From contig NZ_BMYV01000002.1 of assembly GCF_014652455.1 (NCBI RefSeq), forward strand, positions 310,001 to 374,000: DNA of 64,000 nt, in the 5' to 3' direction. This document shows positions 63,192-64,000 of the stretch, piece after piece; the first letter of the stretch is position 1; every line of letters starts with the position of its first letter. Below the pieces are notes generated by a model, which worked only from the letters and a program-made list of their open reading frames with translations, ran no database searches and was not told where the DNA came from. The position numbers and the translations under genes were made by a program. The stretch comes from Litorimonas cladophorae (lineage in GTDB: Bacteria > Pseudomonadota > Alphaproteobacteria > Caulobacterales > Maricaulaceae).

Positions 63192-64000
63192 ATGGACGCG
63201 TTTGATTACAGCGCATTGGATGCCAGCGGCATCAAACGATCTGGTACCTTGATGGCGGGAAGCGCTCGTGAAGCGCGGGACCTCCTGCGCGCACGTGCAC
63301 TGACGCCACTGGATCTAAACCAATCTCGAAAGAAGGGGGCTAAAACAGGAGTCGTCGCGGGCTCAAAAAATTTCGGGTCGGGTAAGATCAAGCACACTGA
63401 ATTGACTCGGGCCACCCGACAGCTCGCAATTCTGATCGATGCCGCTACGCCCATTGAAGATGCCCTGCGCGTGACGGCACTTCAATTTGAGAAATCGCCA
63501 ATGAAAGGTGTCTTGCTCTCTATCCGTTCACAGGTTGTGGAAGGCGCGACATTGTCCCAAGCGCTGCGCAGTCAACCCCAAGCCTTTTCGGAGCTTTACA
63601 CGGCGATGGTATCATCGGGCGAAACGTCAGGGAAGTTGCCAGAGGTTCTGCTCCGTCTTGCGGATGATTTGGAAGCTGCTCAAGCAATCCGCCGCAAGAT
63701 TGCGGGCGCGACAGCATATCCGCTTGTTCTGACGGTTGTCGCTTTAGTCGTCATCGTTGTCTTGATGATTTTTGTGGTCCCGAAAGTCGTTGAACAATTT
63801 GATACCTTTGGACAAAAGTTGCCGCCGCTCACGCGCGCGACGATCTGGTTTTCTGAATTTTTGCAAAACTACGGCCTTATCCTTTTTGGACTGTTGGTGG
63901 CGGTATTCTTTGGATTTCGTTTCGCTTTAAAAACCCCTCGCATTCGGCGGCGCTGGGACGGATTTAAACTCCGCATACCTTTGACGGGGCGATTGCACCG
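63192..64000 (+). CDS. gspF: Type II secretion inner-membrane protein GspF (truncated by window end)
   Basis: The visible 269 residues begin MDAFDYSALDASGIKRSGTL and include ELTRATRQLAILIDAATPIEDALR, AMVSSGETSGKLPEVL and the first TM helices (YPLVLTVVALVVIVVLMIFVV). This is the T2SSF domain layout. The gene runs past position 64000. Confidence 0.92.
   Translation, partial: MDAFDYSALDASGIKRSGTLMAGSAREARDLLRARALTPLDLNQSRKKGAKTGVVAGSKNFGSGKIKHTELTRATRQLAILIDAATPIEDALRVTALQFEKSPMKGVLLSIRSQVVEGATLSQALRSQPQAFSELYTAMVSSGETSGKLPEVLLRLADDLEAAQAIRRKIAGATAYPLVLTVVALVVIVVLMIFVVPKVVEQFDTFGQKLPPLTRATIWFSEFLQNYGLILFGLLVAVFFGFRFALKTPRIRRRWDGFKLRIPLTGRLH

Noticed and set aside
1-64000. CRISPR array, integrase, prophage or transposase genes
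   Set aside because: No regularly spaced repeats or recognisable mobile-element proteins were found.

Overview
The window reads as chromosomal DNA of a marine-type alphaproteobacterium close to the Caulobacterales/Hyphomonadales/Maricaulales group. The lineage inference rests on GapR (DUF2312), TrcR (DUF1013), DUF1192 and DUF1465 proteins, a RegB/RegA/SenC redox cluster, a three-gene pntAA-pntAB-pntB transhydrogenase preceded by an aa3-oxidase subunit IV-like gene, a cysteine-free L31 and a PduO-type cobalamin adenosyltransferase beside a twin-TM HIG1-like protein. I cannot name a genus. Most of the window is gene-dense housekeeping and accessory metabolism. No rRNA, tRNA, CRISPR array, integrase or transposase was seen.

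Layout. 0-4.7 kb: an outer-membrane TPR/beta-barrel protein, a secreted FecR-domain protein and a CHASE2-class III nucleotide cyclase. 4.7-7.7 kb: a bestrophin-like channel, a CpdA-like phosphodiesterase and a vanadium haloperoxidase-like enzyme. 8.2-12 kb: a HupE/UreJ-like membrane protein, a parvulin isomerase and a DUF3604 lipoprotein on one strand. 12.1-15.3 kb: a BLUF photoreceptor, RegA, RegB and SenC. 15.3-17.4 kb: adenosyltransferase, HIG1-like protein, gapR and a basic coiled-coil protein. 17.4-22.8 kb: EF-hand protein, GH10 xylanase, porin-like protein and a sigma54 response regulator. 23-26.3 kb: oxidase subunit and transhydrogenase. 26.4-31.2 kb: two GSTs, a secreted protein, a diguanylate cyclase and purE-purK. 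31.2-33.7 kb: structured noncoding DNA, then an AT-rich island with a zinc-ribbon protein, a nucleotidyltransferase-like protein and a DUF262 protein. 34-37.6 kb: WecG/TagA glycosyltransferase, Atm1-type ABC exporter and a barrel lipoprotein. 37.8-42.4 kb: an SDR/DUF1330/DUF2855/enoyl-CoA isomerase operon and an AraC regulator. 42.4-50.2 kb: methyltransferase, paired lipoproteins, nitrilase, carboxylesterase, FAD oxidoreductase, two DUF465 proteins and an SDR. 50.3-54 kb: trcR, DUF1192, DUF1465, rpmE, arsR and acr3. 54.1-61.5 kb: a small ORF, an unknown protein, an IMPase homologue, efp and an ABC-ATPase/permease-aminopeptidase pair. 61.7-64 kb: gspE and the start of gspF.

Three observations stand out. 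First, a diverged dispersed family of about 250-390 bp occurs three times (7756-8085 +, 31391-31625 +, 54148-54534 -), in three of the four longest gene-poor gaps. Copies A and C share aligned blocks whose differences are largely third-codon-position changes. Only the third copy has a complete ORF; the first lacks a start codon and the second is frame-disrupted. Second, the compact AT-rich Zn-ribbon/nucleotidyltransferase/DUF262 operon looks like a horizontally acquired, possibly undescribed defence-type module. Third, the inositol-monophosphatase homologue at 55143-55967 has lost the metal-binding aspartates of its signature motif and is predicted to be catalytically dead.
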